In this document: in pieces, positions 8,691 through 17,919 of the stretch
Layout of the letters: every line of letters starts with the position of its first letter
How positions within the stretch are numbered: the first letter of the stretch is position 1
DNA from: JAWHTC01 sp032586155
GTDB lineage: Bacteria > Pseudomonadota > Alphaproteobacteria > Rhodobacterales > Rhodobacteraceae
NCBI RefSeq assembly: GCF_032586155.1
Contig: NZ_JAWHTC010000004.1
Span: 186,001 to 250,000, forward strand
Direction of reading: 5' to 3'
DNA: 64,000 nucleotides
The notes under the pieces: model-generated
Database searches by the model: none
What the model was told of the DNA's origin: nothing
The model's input: only the letters and a program-made list of their open reading frames with translations
Made by a program: the position numbers and the translations under genes

Positions 8691-8891
8691 TTAGACCGTG
8701 ACCTCGCGGATCAGGGTGTCGAGATACGCGCGGGTTTCGTTGTCCCAATCGTCCGGGTTTTCGTCATGCGCGATGCGGGCGTGGTGGCCCATGAGTTGCC
8801 AGAGTTCGTCCTTGGTTTGAGCAGTGATGCTGGCCGGACAGGCCTCCATCCCCTCACAGTCACGGCAGGCATAGGAATAGGCTTTGGTCAT
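8691..8891 (-). CDS. DUF1059 small protein
   Basis: A 66-residue protein beginning MTKAYSYACRDCEGMEACPASI and containing a helical ELWQLMGHHARIAHD stretch, which fits the DUF1059 pattern (N-terminal cysteines, C-terminal histidines). Its function is unknown; the Cys/His set suggests metal or redox binding. It follows the GFA gene by 12 bases on the same strand and is probably co-transcribed with it. Confidence 0.8.
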   Translation of the reverse strand: MTKAYSYACRDCEGMEACPASITAQTKDELWQLMGHHARIAHDENPDDWDNETRAYLDTLIREVTV

Positions 8892-8903
8892 GGCAGTCTC
8901 CTT

Positions 8904-9308
8904 TCAGGGAAAGCGCGGATAGTTGCGCGCGGTTTCGTCATAGGGCGCCCAGGGCTGGCGGTGATCGAGAAAGACGTTCGATTCCGGGGTGATTGCGCCG
9001 GGATCGTCCAAAGATGCAGCTGTGATACCTAGCTCGTCCCAGCCTTCGCCGCGGAAGGTGAGCGAGGTGCCGCAGCGGCCGCAAAACCCGCGCTGGATCC
9101 CGGGCGAGGTTTCGCAATGGGTGATGTTTCCCTTGGTGACCTTGAAATCCCCGGGCTTGGCGCCGATCCAGGTGACATAGGCCGCGCCGATCGCATGTTG
9201 ACAATCGCGGCAGTGACAGTTGCCGGCATAGGTCAGTTCGCCGTTGATTTCATAGCGAACCGCGCCGCAGAAGCAGCCGCCCGAGTAGTACGTGTCGGTT
9301 CCAACCAT
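8904..9308 (-). CDS. GFA (glutathione-dependent formaldehyde-activating/CENP-V) family protein
   Basis: A 134-residue zinc-binding protein with the GFA cysteine set: GGCFCGAVRYEI, GNCHCRDCQHAIGAAYV and GFCGRCGTSLTF. Some family members promote condensation of formaldehyde with glutathione; many have unknown roles. The nearby sarcosine oxidase can release formaldehyde, so a detoxifying role is possible but unproven. It is divergent from the LysR-type gene at 9449 with a 140-base shared promoter region. Confidence 0.85.
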   Translation of the reverse strand: MVGTDTYYSGGCFCGAVRYEINGELTYAGNCHCRDCQHAIGAAYVTWIGAKPGDFKVTKGNITHCETSPGIQRGFCGRCGTSLTFRGEGWDELGITAASLDDPGAITPESNVFLDHRQPWAPYDETARNYPRFP

Positions 9309-9448
9309 TTTTTCCCTATCTGTTAGTTATTGCGCAGAGCACAGAGGTGTTTTCCAGTGGTTTCCTAAGGCAGTTTCGTTGGATTTTTGCGCATTTTGCG
9401 TTCATAAGCGATATATTAATTCTTCCTATCTGAAAGGAAATCTAACAG
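9309..9448. promoter_or_regulatory. Shared promoter region with repeated CCTATCTG words
   Basis: CCTATCTG occurs at 9315-9322 and 9425-9432, and CTGTTAG (near 9320) is matched by inverted CTAACAG just before the LysR start. The stretch is AT-richer than its surroundings. These could be binding sites for the divergent LysR regulator. Confidence 0.4.
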
Positions 9449-10318
9449 ATGGACTGGAAGGTGTTGCCGTCACTGAACGCGTTGAGGGCCTTTGCGGCAC
9501 TGGCCGATTGCGGGTCGTATTCCGAGGCAGGCCGGGCTCTGAACGTGACCCATGCGGCAGTCATGCAGCAGGTCAAGGCGTTGGAAAAACGGTTTGGTCT
9601 GGCGTTGGTTCTGCGATCGGGTCGCGGTATTGCGCTGACCCCTGACGGGGCGGCATTGGCCACTGCACTGGAAGCCGGGTTTGCGCGGATCGCGCGGGGC
9701 GTGCAGGCCGTCAAGGAGAGCGGCGAAAGCCAGCCGGTACAGGTCACGATGTCGCCGGTTTTTGCGGTGAAATGGCTGATGCCGCGGATCGCAGATTTTC
9801 AAAACCGGCACCCCGAGATCACGCTGATGTTAAATCCGACGGGGCGAATTGTGGACCTACGTCGGGGAGGTATGGATCTTGCCATCCGCTATGCGCCGGC
9901 GGGGCAGGAGCCGAGGGACGCAACTGTCCTGATCAAACTTGACCTCGGGATCATGGGGGTGCCGTCCCTTCTTGATCCGGCCAAGGTGAAACGGCCAGCA
10001 GACCTGCTCGGATTGCCGTGGCTACAGGAGCTTGGAACCAATGAAGTTGGAGAATGGTGTGCCCGGCGCGGGATGGATACGCGGCCTGCTCTGGTATCCC
10101 ATATGCCGGGCAACCTGATCATGGAGGCGGTGACACGGGGCGACGGGATCACATTCACGGCGCGGCAATGGCTGGCGTCGGAGCTGCATGACGGAACATT
10201 GATCGAGGTGTTCCCGGAAGAGAAAAGCGGATTGTTTTACCTGCACACGCCGCCGGGCGAACCGCACCGGGGGGTGCGGACTTTCATGGCGTGGCTGAAG
10301 AAACAGGCCGCAGGGTAG
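9449..10318 (+). CDS. LysR-family transcriptional regulator (GcvA-like)
   Basis: A 289-residue LysR regulator. The winged helix-turn-helix is at about residues 5-65 (PSLNALRAFAALADCGSYSEAGRALNVTHAAVMQQVKALEKRFG), and the periplasmic-binding-like effector domain follows (VTMSPVFAVKWLMPRIADFQNRHPEITL). The order and the FAVKWLMPRI stretch are typical of the GcvA subgroup. It is divergent from the GFA gene, which it may control, as is usual for LysR pairs. It ends 4 bases from the convergent gatB. Confidence 0.9.
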   Translation: MDWKVLPSLNALRAFAALADCGSYSEAGRALNVTHAAVMQQVKALEKRFGLALVLRSGRGIALTPDGAALATALEAGFARIARGVQAVKESGESQPVQVTMSPVFAVKWLMPRIADFQNRHPEITLMLNPTGRIVDLRRGGMDLAIRYAPAGQEPRDATVLIKLDLGIMGVPSLLDPAKVKRPADLLGLPWLQELGTNEVGEWCARRGMDTRPALVSHMPGNLIMEAVTRGDGITFTARQWLASELHDGTLIEVFPEEKSGLFYLHTPPGEPHRGVRTFMAWLKKQAAG

Positions 10319-10322
10319 GGCA

Positions 10323-11837
10323 TCATGAGCCGAGTTTTGCTTGCACCAGTTGGTTTACCGCCTTGGGGTTGGCCTTACCGCCGGTGGCTTTCATCACCTG
10401 GCCGACGAACCAACCCGCCAGTTTCGGGTTCACCTTGGCCTTTTCGACCTGGGCGGGGTTGTCGGCGATGATCTGATCCAGGGCGGCCTCGATGGCACCG
10501 GTATCGGTGACCTGCTTCATGCCTTCGGTCTCGACAATTTCTTCGGGATCGCGGCCCGAGTCGTAGGCGATGCCAAAGACGTCCTTGGCGATCTTGCCCG
10601 AGATGGTGTCGGACTTGATCAGCTTGATGATCCCGCCCAGTTGGGCCGGGGTCAGGGGGCTGTCGCCGATGTCTTTTTCATCCGCCTTGAGACGGCCGAA
10701 AAGTTCATTGAGCACCCAGTTGGCGGCCATCTTGCCGTCGTCGCAGGCGGCGACAACGTCTTCGAAATATCCCGCGCTGGTGGTGTCGGCGGTGAGGACG
10801 CTGGCATCGTAATCGGTCAGGCCATAATCGCCGATGAAACGGGCCTTCTTGTCATCCGGCAGTTCGGGAAGCGAGGCGGCGATGTCGTCGACCCAGGCCT
10901 GTTCGATCTCCAAAGGCATTAGGTCGGGGCAGGGGAAGTAGCGGTAATCATGCGCTTCTTCCTTCGAGCGCATCGAGCGGGTTTCGTTCTTGTCCGGATC
11001 ATAAAGCCGGGTTTCCTGATCGACGCTGCCGCCCTCTTCGACGATGCGGATCTGGCGGCGGGCCTCGACCTCGATCGCGGCCTGGATGAAGCGCATCGAG
11101 TTCATGTTCTTGATCTCGCAGCGGGTGCCGAGATGCGAGAAATCCTGGGTCTCCATGTATTTCTCGTACTGGCCGGGGCGGCAGATCGAGACGTTGACGT
11201 CGGCGCGCAGATTGCCGTTTTGCATGTTGCCATCGCAGGTGCCGAGGTAACGCAGGATCTGGCGCAGCTTGACGACGTAGGCGGCAGCCTCTTCCGGGCC
11301 ACGGATGTCGGGGCGGGAGACGATCTCCATCAGGGCAACGCCGGTGCGGTTGAGGTCGACGAAAGACATGTTGGGGTCCATGTCGTGGATCGATTTGCCG
11401 GCGTCCTGTTCGAGGTGGATACGCTCGACCCGGACCAGCCTGGCGATGCCTTCGCCCATTTCGACAAGGATCTCGCCCTCGCCGACGATGGGTTCGTAAA
11501 GCTGGGAAATCTGGTAGCCCTGCGGCAGGTCGGGGTAGAAATAGTTCTTGCGGTCGAAGGCGGATTTCAGGTGGATTTCCGCCTTGAGGCCAAGACCGGT
11601 GCGCACGGCCTGTTCGACGCAGTATTCGTTGATCACCGGCAGCATGCCGGGCATGGCGGCGTCGACGAAGGCGACGTTCGAGTTCGGCTCGGCGCCGAAT
11701 TTTGTCGAGGCGCCGGAGAAGAGCTTGGCGTTCGAGCTGACCTGGGCGTGGACCTCCATCCCGATGACGAGTTCCCAGTCGTGCTTGGCCCCCGAGATCA
11801 CTTTCGGTTTCGGGGCTTCATAGGTGAGATCGAGCAT
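10323..11837 (-). CDS. gatB: Asp-tRNA(Asn)/Glu-tRNA(Gln) amidotransferase subunit B
   Basis: A 504-residue GatB, full length for the family. The kinase-like core carries WELVIGMEVHAQV, KNYFYPDLPQGYQISQ and NLRADVNVSI; the C-terminal helical and YqeY-like tail ends PKAVNQLVQAKLGS. With GatA and GatC it amidates mischarged Glu-tRNA(Gln) and Asp-tRNA(Asn). gatA and gatC are not in this window. The start is ATG 11837 (MLDLTYEAPKPKVISGAKHD). Confidence 0.97.
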   Translation of the reverse strand: MLDLTYEAPKPKVISGAKHDWELVIGMEVHAQVSSNAKLFSGASTKFGAEPNSNVAFVDAAMPGMLPVINEYCVEQAVRTGLGLKAEIHLKSAFDRKNYFYPDLPQGYQISQLYEPIVGEGEILVEMGEGIARLVRVERIHLEQDAGKSIHDMDPNMSFVDLNRTGVALMEIVSRPDIRGPEEAAAYVVKLRQILRYLGTCDGNMQNGNLRADVNVSICRPGQYEKYMETQDFSHLGTRCEIKNMNSMRFIQAAIEVEARRQIRIVEEGGSVDQETRLYDPDKNETRSMRSKEEAHDYRYFPCPDLMPLEIEQAWVDDIAASLPELPDDKKARFIGDYGLTDYDASVLTADTTSAGYFEDVVAACDDGKMAANWVLNELFGRLKADEKDIGDSPLTPAQLGGIIKLIKSDTISGKIAKDVFGIAYDSGRDPEEIVETEGMKQVTDTGAIEAALDQIIADNPAQVEKAKVNPKLAGWFVGQVMKATGGKANPKAVNQLVQAKLGS

Positions 11838-12137
11838 GTGTCCAGCCTTACGTCAACGCAACGCTTGGCTTTTAGGACAGGGGCGAAAGAGGGGCAAGAG
11901 ACAAGAACAGATCGCTTGCCCCCTGAGTCTTCGAATTCGTTTGGTTCAGGCGCGTTGCAAGCGGGCGTGGCACAGGGCGCGGGCGTCCGCTTCGGCCACC
12001 GCTCGGGCTGCTTTCGCCCGAATTCGCAGGTGGAGGTAGGGATTTCCGCACCCCGAATTGCGGCAAAGGGCGGGAATTCCGCACTGTCGGACAGCCCGGG
12101 TGCGTGGTGTGATCAGGTATATCTGGAGGGTATTGCC

Positions 12138-12314
12138 ATGAAATTTCATCACAAGATCGTTTTGGCGGCATTGAGCTTTTCTGTTCTGGTCGCCGGGGCG
12201 CAGGCCCTGCCGGGCGCGGACGGGGCGCAGGACCTTGTCGATCCGGGTTACTGGGTGGCATTGGGCGAAAGCATGGTCGGCATGGGTGAAAACGGCTGGA
12301 GCAAAGGGTCCTGA
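12138..12314 (+). CDS. Putative small secreted protein (58 aa)
   Basis: ATG 12138 has GGAGGG 6 bases upstream. The product begins with a clear signal peptide (MKFHHKIVLAALSFSVLVAGAQA) and leaves a mature peptide of about 35 residues rich in Gly and acidic residues (GADGAQDLVDPGYWVALG). No family is recognised. A longer frame running through this position is antisense to gatB and not real; only this start makes sense. Confidence 0.6.
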   Translation: MKFHHKIVLAALSFSVLVAGAQALPGADGAQDLVDPGYWVALGESMVGMGENGWSKGS

Positions 12315-12850
12315 GCCTGGCGGGAAAAGCCGCCCTCAGGCACGCTCCCATCCGAATTCACCGTCTGTGCGCTGGGCGAGGAAGCGCCTGCCCACCCCGG
12401 TGCCTTCGGGCGGCTTTGGGTGTCGGATTTGATGGCTTTAGCTTGCGTGGTGGCGTTGCCGATTGAGTATTTGAACCAGGAAGGAGATCCGTGTGCAACT
12501 CCGTCGTACCCTTTGTCTCTTTCTTTGCAAAAATACTCATTCAAACCTGTCCGCTTGGCGTTTCGCTTGAAACTGATGCACCGGAAAGCAGTCCGCCGCA
12601 TTCCAGCGCGGCGCCTGCAGAGTCCGTGTGGGGCCGAGCGGAGCGAGGCCCCCTGGCGACGCCGTCAGGCGGCGCAAAGCCTCGATGGGCTGAAAGCCTC
12701 CCGGGTTTTGCGACATTTTCAGGCTTTTCTCCATCCTTCGGAGTGCCACGAATTGCCGTAGCGTTTTGGGGGCTTGGCATCGGACAAGTCCATCGGCTAG
12801 GCTCACGTCCAAGCGGCCCCGGGAGCGGTCGCAAAATGGGAGAGATACTT
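12315..12850. other. 536-base intergenic region before the TRAP genes
   Basis: No convincing gene is seen. It contains a gene-like-looking but short GC-rich hairpin (GGGGCC-GAGCGGAGC-GAGGCCCC near 12630), a reverse copy of the recurring ATATTT-CAA motif (about 12515-12540) and the likely dctP promoter. A rare frame runs through from 12491 but its sequence is not protein-like before dctP. Confidence 0.5.
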
Positions 12851-13858
12851 ATGAAGATGTGGAAAACCGCCGCTGTGGCGGGTTTGGCTTTTGGCTTTGC
12901 AACAGAAGCGATGGCGACCGAATGGAACGTGTCCGTCTGGGGTAAGCGCCGCGCCTTTACCGAGCATGTCGAGAAACTGGCCGAACTGGTGAGCGCCAAG
13001 ACCAATGGCGAGTTCACCATGAATATCAGCTATGGTGGCCTCAGCAAGAACAAGGAGAACCTTGACGGGATCTCGATCGGGGCCTTCGAAATGGCCCAGT
13101 TCTGCGCCGGGTATCACCGCGACAAGAACCGCGCGATCACTGTGCTGGAGCTGCCGTTCCTCGGCGTGGCGAACCTGGATGAAGAAGTCGCTGTAAGCCA
13201 CGCGGTTTACGCTCATCCGGCCGTACAGGATGAAATGGCGCAGTGGAATGCGCGGCTTCTGATGACCAGCCCGATGCCGCAATACAACATCGTCGGCACC
13301 GGCGAGCCGCGTGATACACTGGCCAAGATGGACGGCATGCGGGTGCGTGCCACCGGTGGTATCGGCAACGCGTTCAAAAGCGTTGGCGCCGTGCCGACCT
13401 CGGTAACTGCGACCGAAGCTTACAACGCCATGGAAAGCGGCGTGGTCGACACCGTGGCCTTCGCCCAGCACGCGCATTTCGCCTATCGCACCATCGACAT
13501 CGCCGAATGGTGGACTGCCAACCTGAACCCCGGCACGGTGAACTGTCCGGTGGTGGTCAATATCGACGCCTATGAGGCGCTGTCCGATGCCGAGCGTGAG
13601 GCGCTGGATAGCAGTGTTGACGAAGCAATCGCCCATTACCTTGATAACTACGGTAAGGTTCTGGCCAAGTGGGACGCCGTTCTGGCCGAGAAGAACGTCA
13701 AGAAGGTGATGCTGGAGCAGGGCGAGATTGACGCCTTCCGCGCCAAGGCTGCCGACCCGATCCGCGAAGCCTGGATCAAGGACATGACCGCCCAGGGCCT
13801 GCCCGCGCAGGAGCTTTATGACCTGGTCATGGAGACCCTGAAGAAACAGCGCATGTAA
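12851..13858 (+). CDS. TRAP transporter substrate-binding protein
   Basis: A 335-residue periplasmic DctP-type receptor. A signal peptide (MKMWKTAAVAGLAFGFATEAMA) precedes the mature TEWNVSVWGKRRAFTEHVEKLAEL. The MRVRATGG stretch holds the arginine that usually binds a carboxylate substrate, and SVTATEAYNAMESGVVDTVAF is the usual hinge region. The substrate is probably an organic acid but not identifiable. The start ATG 12851 follows GGGAGAG. A strong terminator separates it from dctQ. Confidence 0.92.
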   Translation: MKMWKTAAVAGLAFGFATEAMATEWNVSVWGKRRAFTEHVEKLAELVSAKTNGEFTMNISYGGLSKNKENLDGISIGAFEMAQFCAGYHRDKNRAITVLELPFLGVANLDEEVAVSHAVYAHPAVQDEMAQWNARLLMTSPMPQYNIVGTGEPRDTLAKMDGMRVRATGGIGNAFKSVGAVPTSVTATEAYNAMESGVVDTVAFAQHAHFAYRTIDIAEWWTANLNPGTVNCPVVVNIDAYEALSDAEREALDSSVDEAIAHYLDNYGKVLAKWDAVLAEKNVKKVMLEQGEIDAFRAKAADPIREAWIKDMTAQGLPAQELYDLVMETLKKQRM

Positions 13859-13872
13859 GCGTCCAATGCACG

Positions 13873-13904
13873 GCCCCGGCAGAGTGATCTGCCGGGGCTT
13901 TTTT
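13873..13904 (+). terminator. Rho-independent terminator between dctP and dctQ
   Basis: A perfect 11-base stem (GCCCCGGCAGA / TCTGCCGGGGC) with a GTGA loop is followed by six T residues. Partial termination here would give more binding protein than permease, as is needed for TRAP systems. Confidence 0.9.
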
Positions 13905-13927
13905 GACATCATGCGGGGGGCAGAGCG

Positions 13928-14572
13928 ATGGCAGGTGGGGCATCGGTTCTGGAGGATGGTTCGGTTCTAAGCCGGATCGACCAGAAATTGCACAAGATCG
14001 AGGGTTGGCTGGCGTTGATCAGCGGCGTTGGCGTGTTCATGCTGATGGTGTTGGCGGTTTATTCCGTCGGCGGGCGCAACATGTTCAACCGGCCGATGCC
14101 GGGATACGTGGACTGGATCGAGCAGCTGCTGCCGGTGATTGCCTTTCTCGGCATTGCCTATACCCAGCGCGATGGCGGGCATATCCGGATGGATATTGTT
14201 GTAGGGCGGTTGAATGGTCGTGTGTTGTGGGCCGCCGAGCTGATTACCTCTGTCGTCACGCTGATCCTGATCGTGCTGCTGATCTGGGGGACGTGGTCGC
14301 ATTTCGACCGGGCCTTTGATATGGGCCGCCCGAATTGGAGTCGCGATAGTTCGATTGATATCGGGATTCCGCTGTGGCCGGCCAAGCTGCTGGTTCCCAT
14401 CGCCTTTTCAGTGCTGAGCCTGCGTCTGCTGATCCAGATCTGGGGCTATGGGCGCGCATTGGTGCTTGGGTTGAGCGAGCCGGTTTCGGTGCCGATGGTG
14501 CTGTCGGCGGCGGAGCAGGCCGCCGATGAGGCGGCTATCGTCTCGGACGATGACGGTCAGGAGGCACGTTGA
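13928..14572 (+). CDS. TRAP transporter small permease (DctQ family)
   Basis: A 214-residue four-helix membrane protein with the DctQ core (LALISGVGVFMLMVLAVYSVGGRNMF ... YVDWIEQLLPVIAFLGIAYTQRDGGHIRMDI). It joins the large permease to form the sodium-driven transporter. The C-terminal tail is acidic (EAAIVSDDDGQEA). Its TGA overlaps the ATG of dctM (TGATG), giving coupled translation. Confidence 0.9.
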   Translation: MAGGASVLEDGSVLSRIDQKLHKIEGWLALISGVGVFMLMVLAVYSVGGRNMFNRPMPGYVDWIEQLLPVIAFLGIAYTQRDGGHIRMDIVVGRLNGRVLWAAELITSVVTLILIVLLIWGTWSHFDRAFDMGRPNWSRDSSIDIGIPLWPAKLLVPIAFSVLSLRLLIQIWGYGRALVLGLSEPVSVPMVLSAAEQAADEAAIVSDDDGQEAR

Positions 14573-15969
14573 TGGAACCGATTGAAATTGGATTGTGGGT
14601 TTCGGGCGGGCTTTTGGTTCTGGTCATTCTGGGAATGCGGGTCGCCTTTGCCGCAGGTCTGGCCGGACTTGTTGGCCTGGTGTGGATTTTCTGGGCCAAA
14701 TTTGGTTACGACCCTGAGCGGTTTGGCAAGGCGTTGACCATTGCGGTGAAACAGGCGGGGCAGGTGCCCCATTCGAAGATTACAACACAGGCGCTTAGCC
14801 TGATCCCAACTTTCATCCTGATCGGCTATCTGGCCTATTACGCGGGGCTGACCAAGGCGCTGTTCGAGGCCGCCAAACGCTGGGTTGGCTGGTTGCCGGG
14901 GGGCTTGGCGGTTTCCACCGTGTTCGCGACGGCAGGCTTTGCCGCCGTATCCGGCGCAAGCGTGGCAACGGCGGCGGTGTTCGCCCGGATCGCCATTCCC
15001 GAGATGCTGCAACAGGGTTACGACAAGCGGTTCGCCGCCGGGGTTGTGGCCGCAGGGGGCACGCTGGCCAGCCTGATTCCACCAAGTGCAATCCTTGTGA
15101 TCTATGCAATCATCGTCGAGCAGGACGTGGGCAAGTTGTTGTTGGCCGGGTTCATTCCGGGGGCGTTTTCGGCGCTGGTCTATGGCGGGTTGATCGTCGG
15201 TATGGCATTGATCTGGAAAGGGTTCGGGCCGCCAGTGGGCGGATTCACCTGGAAAGAACGCTTCGCTTCGATCCCGCCAGCGTTTCCGATTTTCTTCGTG
15301 GTTCTGATCATCATCTTCTTTATCTACAACCCGTTTGGCGATGCCTGGGGCACGCCGACCGAGGGGGGCGCGCTGGGGGCCGCCGTGGTCTTCATGATGG
15401 CGCTGTTTCGCGGGATGAAGTGGGCGCAGCTGAAGGATGCGCTGTTGGAAACGGCGAAGCTGTCGGCGATGATCTTCACCATCATCTGGGGCGTGCTGAT
15501 CTATGTGCGCTTCCTCGGGTTTGCCGATCTGCCCGGGGCGTTTTCGGACTGGATCACCTCGCTTGAACAGAGCCCGATGATCACTTTGATCCTGATCCTG
15601 CTGGCCTATGCGGTGTTGGGGATGTTCATGGATGCGATTGGCATGCTGCTGTTGACCCTGCCAGTGGTTTACCCCGCTGTCATGGCGCTGAATGGCGGTG
15701 AGTTCGTGTCTGCTGCCGATAGTGCCTTTGGCATGTCGGGGCCGATGTGTGCGATCTGGTTTGGTATTCTGGTGGTGAAGATGGCCGAGTTCTGCCTGAT
15801 CACGCCGCCCATCGGGTTGAACTGTTTCGTGGTGGCGGGCGTACGCGATGACATCAGCGTGCAGGACGTGTTCCGTGGCGTGACGCCGTTCTTCATTGCC
15901 GACGCGCTGACCATTGCCGGGCTGATCGCGTTTCCGGCGATCGTGTTGTGGTTGCCGTCACTGGCGTAA
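14572..15969 (+). CDS. TRAP transporter large permease (DctM family)
   Basis: A 465-residue polytopic inner-membrane protein that forms the translocation channel of the sodium-driven uptake system. Conserved DctM features include SGASVATAAVFARIAIPEMLQQGYDKRFAAGVVAAGGTLASLIPPSAILVIYAI and the late MFMDAIGMLLLTLPVVYP and ITPPIGLNCFVVAGV motifs. It is longer than the common 425-residue DctM because of extra loops around residues 195-260. ATG 14572 is preceded by CAGGAGG; a TTG one codon earlier is less likely. Confidence 0.92.
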   Translation: MEPIEIGLWVSGGLLVLVILGMRVAFAAGLAGLVGLVWIFWAKFGYDPERFGKALTIAVKQAGQVPHSKITTQALSLIPTFILIGYLAYYAGLTKALFEAAKRWVGWLPGGLAVSTVFATAGFAAVSGASVATAAVFARIAIPEMLQQGYDKRFAAGVVAAGGTLASLIPPSAILVIYAIIVEQDVGKLLLAGFIPGAFSALVYGGLIVGMALIWKGFGPPVGGFTWKERFASIPPAFPIFFVVLIIIFFIYNPFGDAWGTPTEGGALGAAVVFMMALFRGMKWAQLKDALLETAKLSAMIFTIIWGVLIYVRFLGFADLPGAFSDWITSLEQSPMITLILILLAYAVLGMFMDAIGMLLLTLPVVYPAVMALNGGEFVSAADSAFGMSGPMCAIWFGILVVKMAEFCLITPPIGLNCFVVAGVRDDISVQDVFRGVTPFFIADALTIAGLIAFPAIVLWLPSLA

Positions 15970-16035
15970 GGAATGGTGGGGTGAACCCCGCCCTACGGGA
16001 TTGGCAGCGGCGCGTGAGGGGCCTATACGGCGGCC

Positions 16036-17034
16036 ATGGCGGAGTTTGAGCGCATAAGGCGGGCGGCACGGTTGAGCGTGGCGCCGATGATGGACTGGAC
16101 CGACAGGCATTGCCGGGTTCTGCATCGGATGCTGTCGCGCGAAACGCTGCTTTATACCGAGATGGTGACGTCGCCCGCGCTGGTGCGGGGCGGGGCCTTG
16201 CATCTGCTGGAGTTTTCGCCGGTCGAGCATCCGGTGGCGTTGCAACTGGGTGGGTCGGAGCCGGATGAGCTGGCCAAGGCGGCGACGCTTGGGGAAGAAG
16301 CCGGCTATGACGAGATCAACCTCAATGTCGGCTGTCCCAGTGACCGGGTGCAGTCGGGCACGTTTGGCGCGGTACTGATGCGCGATCCCGGACTGGTGGC
16401 AGAGTGCTGTGCGGCAATGATCGACGCGGTTGACGTCGAGGTGACGGTGAAATGCCGGATCGGTGTCGATGAGCAGGAGCCGGAAGACGTGTTGCCCGGT
16501 TTCCTGGATCGGGTGGCCGGGGCCGGGGTGGCGCGTTTTGCCATCCACGCGCGCAAGGCGTGGCTGCAGGGGCTGAGCCCGAAGGAGAACCGGGACATTC
16601 CGCCGCTGGATTATGATCTCGTGCTGCGGATGAAGGAACGGTTTCCCGAATTGCACCTGTCAGTGAATGGCGGGATTACCTCACTTGATGAGGCCAAGGG
16701 GTTTTTGGAGGCGGGGTTTGACGGGGTGATGATCGGACGGGCGGCTTATCATCAGCCGTCTGACATTCTGTCGCGGGCGGATGTGGAGATTTTCGGGGCC
16801 GGCGAGGCGAGCGATCCTGTGGGCGTGGCGCGGCAGATGCTGCCCTATATCGAGGCGCATCTCGGCACGGGCGGCAAGTTGGGGCAGGTGACCCGGCATA
16901 TGTTGGGGCTATTTGCCGGGAAGCCCGGCGCGCGGACCTGGCGGCGGGTGCTGTCGGAAGGAGCGCACAAGCCGGGGGCCGGGCCGGAGCTGGTGGAAGA
17001 GGCTTTGGGGCATGTGATTGCTGCCGCAACGTAA
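16036..17034 (+). CDS. dusA: tRNA-dihydrouridine synthase A
   Basis: A 332-residue FMN enzyme that reduces uridines to dihydrouridine in the tRNA D-loop. Family features are SVAPMMDWTDRHCR at the N-terminus, INLNVGCPSDRVQSGTFGAVLM with the active-site cysteine, VEVTVKCRIGVD and LSVNGGITSL plus GFDGVMIGRAAY for phosphate binding. The ARKAWLQGLSPKENRDIPPLDY stretch marks the DusA type. It stands alone on the plus strand downstream of the TRAP genes. Confidence 0.95.
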   Translation: MAEFERIRRAARLSVAPMMDWTDRHCRVLHRMLSRETLLYTEMVTSPALVRGGALHLLEFSPVEHPVALQLGGSEPDELAKAATLGEEAGYDEINLNVGCPSDRVQSGTFGAVLMRDPGLVAECCAAMIDAVDVEVTVKCRIGVDEQEPEDVLPGFLDRVAGAGVARFAIHARKAWLQGLSPKENRDIPPLDYDLVLRMKERFPELHLSVNGGITSLDEAKGFLEAGFDGVMIGRAAYHQPSDILSRADVEIFGAGEASDPVGVARQMLPYIEAHLGTGGKLGQVTRHMLGLFAGKPGARTWRRVLSEGAHKPGAGPELVEEALGHVIAAAT

Positions 17035-17100
17035 GGCGGCAAAAGATTGTAAATCTGCGTGTGAATACGCACCCTGTGGTGCAGCGATAAGGGGAAGAGA

Positions 17101-17919
17101 ATGCCGGAAATGCCGTTGCTGTTGGCCATGGTGGCCCTGTTGGTGGTGACCGGCGGGATTGCTGGGGTGCTTGCCGGTCTGCTTGGTGTGGGTGGCGGAG
17201 TTGTGTTGGTCGTAGCGTTCTTCTACGTGTTTCAGACACTTGGATTTGACGGGCCGCAATTGATGCAGGTGTGCCTGGCGACGTCGCTGGCGACGATCAT
17301 AGTGACTTCGGTCCGCTCGGTCATGAGCCACAACAAGAAGGGCGCGGTGGATTGGGACATCCTGAGGGGCTGGGCCCCGGGGATCGCGGTGGGAGCGGTT
17401 CTGGGCATGTTCGTCGCCTCGAGACTGAGTTCGACCACGTTGCAAGGGATATTCGGGGTTCTGGCGCTGATCGTGGCGCTCTACCTGGCGTTTGGGCGGC
17501 AGAACTGGCGGTTGGGTGAGGAGATGCCCAAGGGGCGCGCGCGCGTGGCAACTTCACCGGTGGTTGGCTTCCTTTCGGTGCTGATGGGTATTGGTGGCGG
17601 CAGTTTCGGGGTGCCATTGATGACCCTGCACGGGGTGCCGATCCACCGGGCGGTGGCGACGGCCGCCGGGTTCGGAGTGATTATCGCGGTGCCCTCGGTG
17701 ATTGGTTTCCTGTTCCTACCAATAAAAAACGCGCCGCCACTGACGGTGGGGGCGGTGAACCTTGTGGCCTTTGGTATCGTGATCGCGATGACGCTGATTA
17801 CCACACCGTGGGGGGTGAAGCTGGCCCATGCGATGGATCCGAAACCGCTGAAGCGGGTGTTTGCGGCCTTCCTGGCGCTAGTGGCCATCAACATGCTGCG
17901 CAAGGCGCTGGGGTGGTAG
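17101..17919 (+). CDS. TSUP (TauE/SafE) family exporter
   Basis: A 272-residue membrane protein with about eight helices. The first repeat reads GGIAGVLAGLLGVGGGVVLV and the second VVGFLSVLMGIGGGSFGVPLMTLHGVPIHRAVATAAGFG, the paired TSUP signature. TSUP proteins export sulfite, sulfoacetate or related anions; the substrate is not identifiable here. The gene overlaps the following PhyH-like gene by 7 bases, implying co-transcription. Confidence 0.9.
   Translation: MPEMPLLLAMVALLVVTGGIAGVLAGLLGVGGGVVLVVAFFYVFQTLGFDGPQLMQVCLATSLATIIVTSVRSVMSHNKKGAVDWDILRGWAPGIAVGAVLGMFVASRLSSTTLQGIFGVLALIVALYLAFGRQNWRLGEEMPKGRARVATSPVVGFLSVLMGIGGGSFGVPLMTLHGVPIHRAVATAAGFGVIIAVPSVIGFLFLPIKNAPPLTVGAVNLVAFGIVIAMTLITTPWGVKLAHAMDPKPLKRVFAAFLALVAINMLRKALGW

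Noticed and set aside
10950..12137. Long plus-strand frame leading into the small secreted protein
   Set aside because: It is antisense to gatB; only the part from ATG 12138 has a ribosome site and signal peptide.
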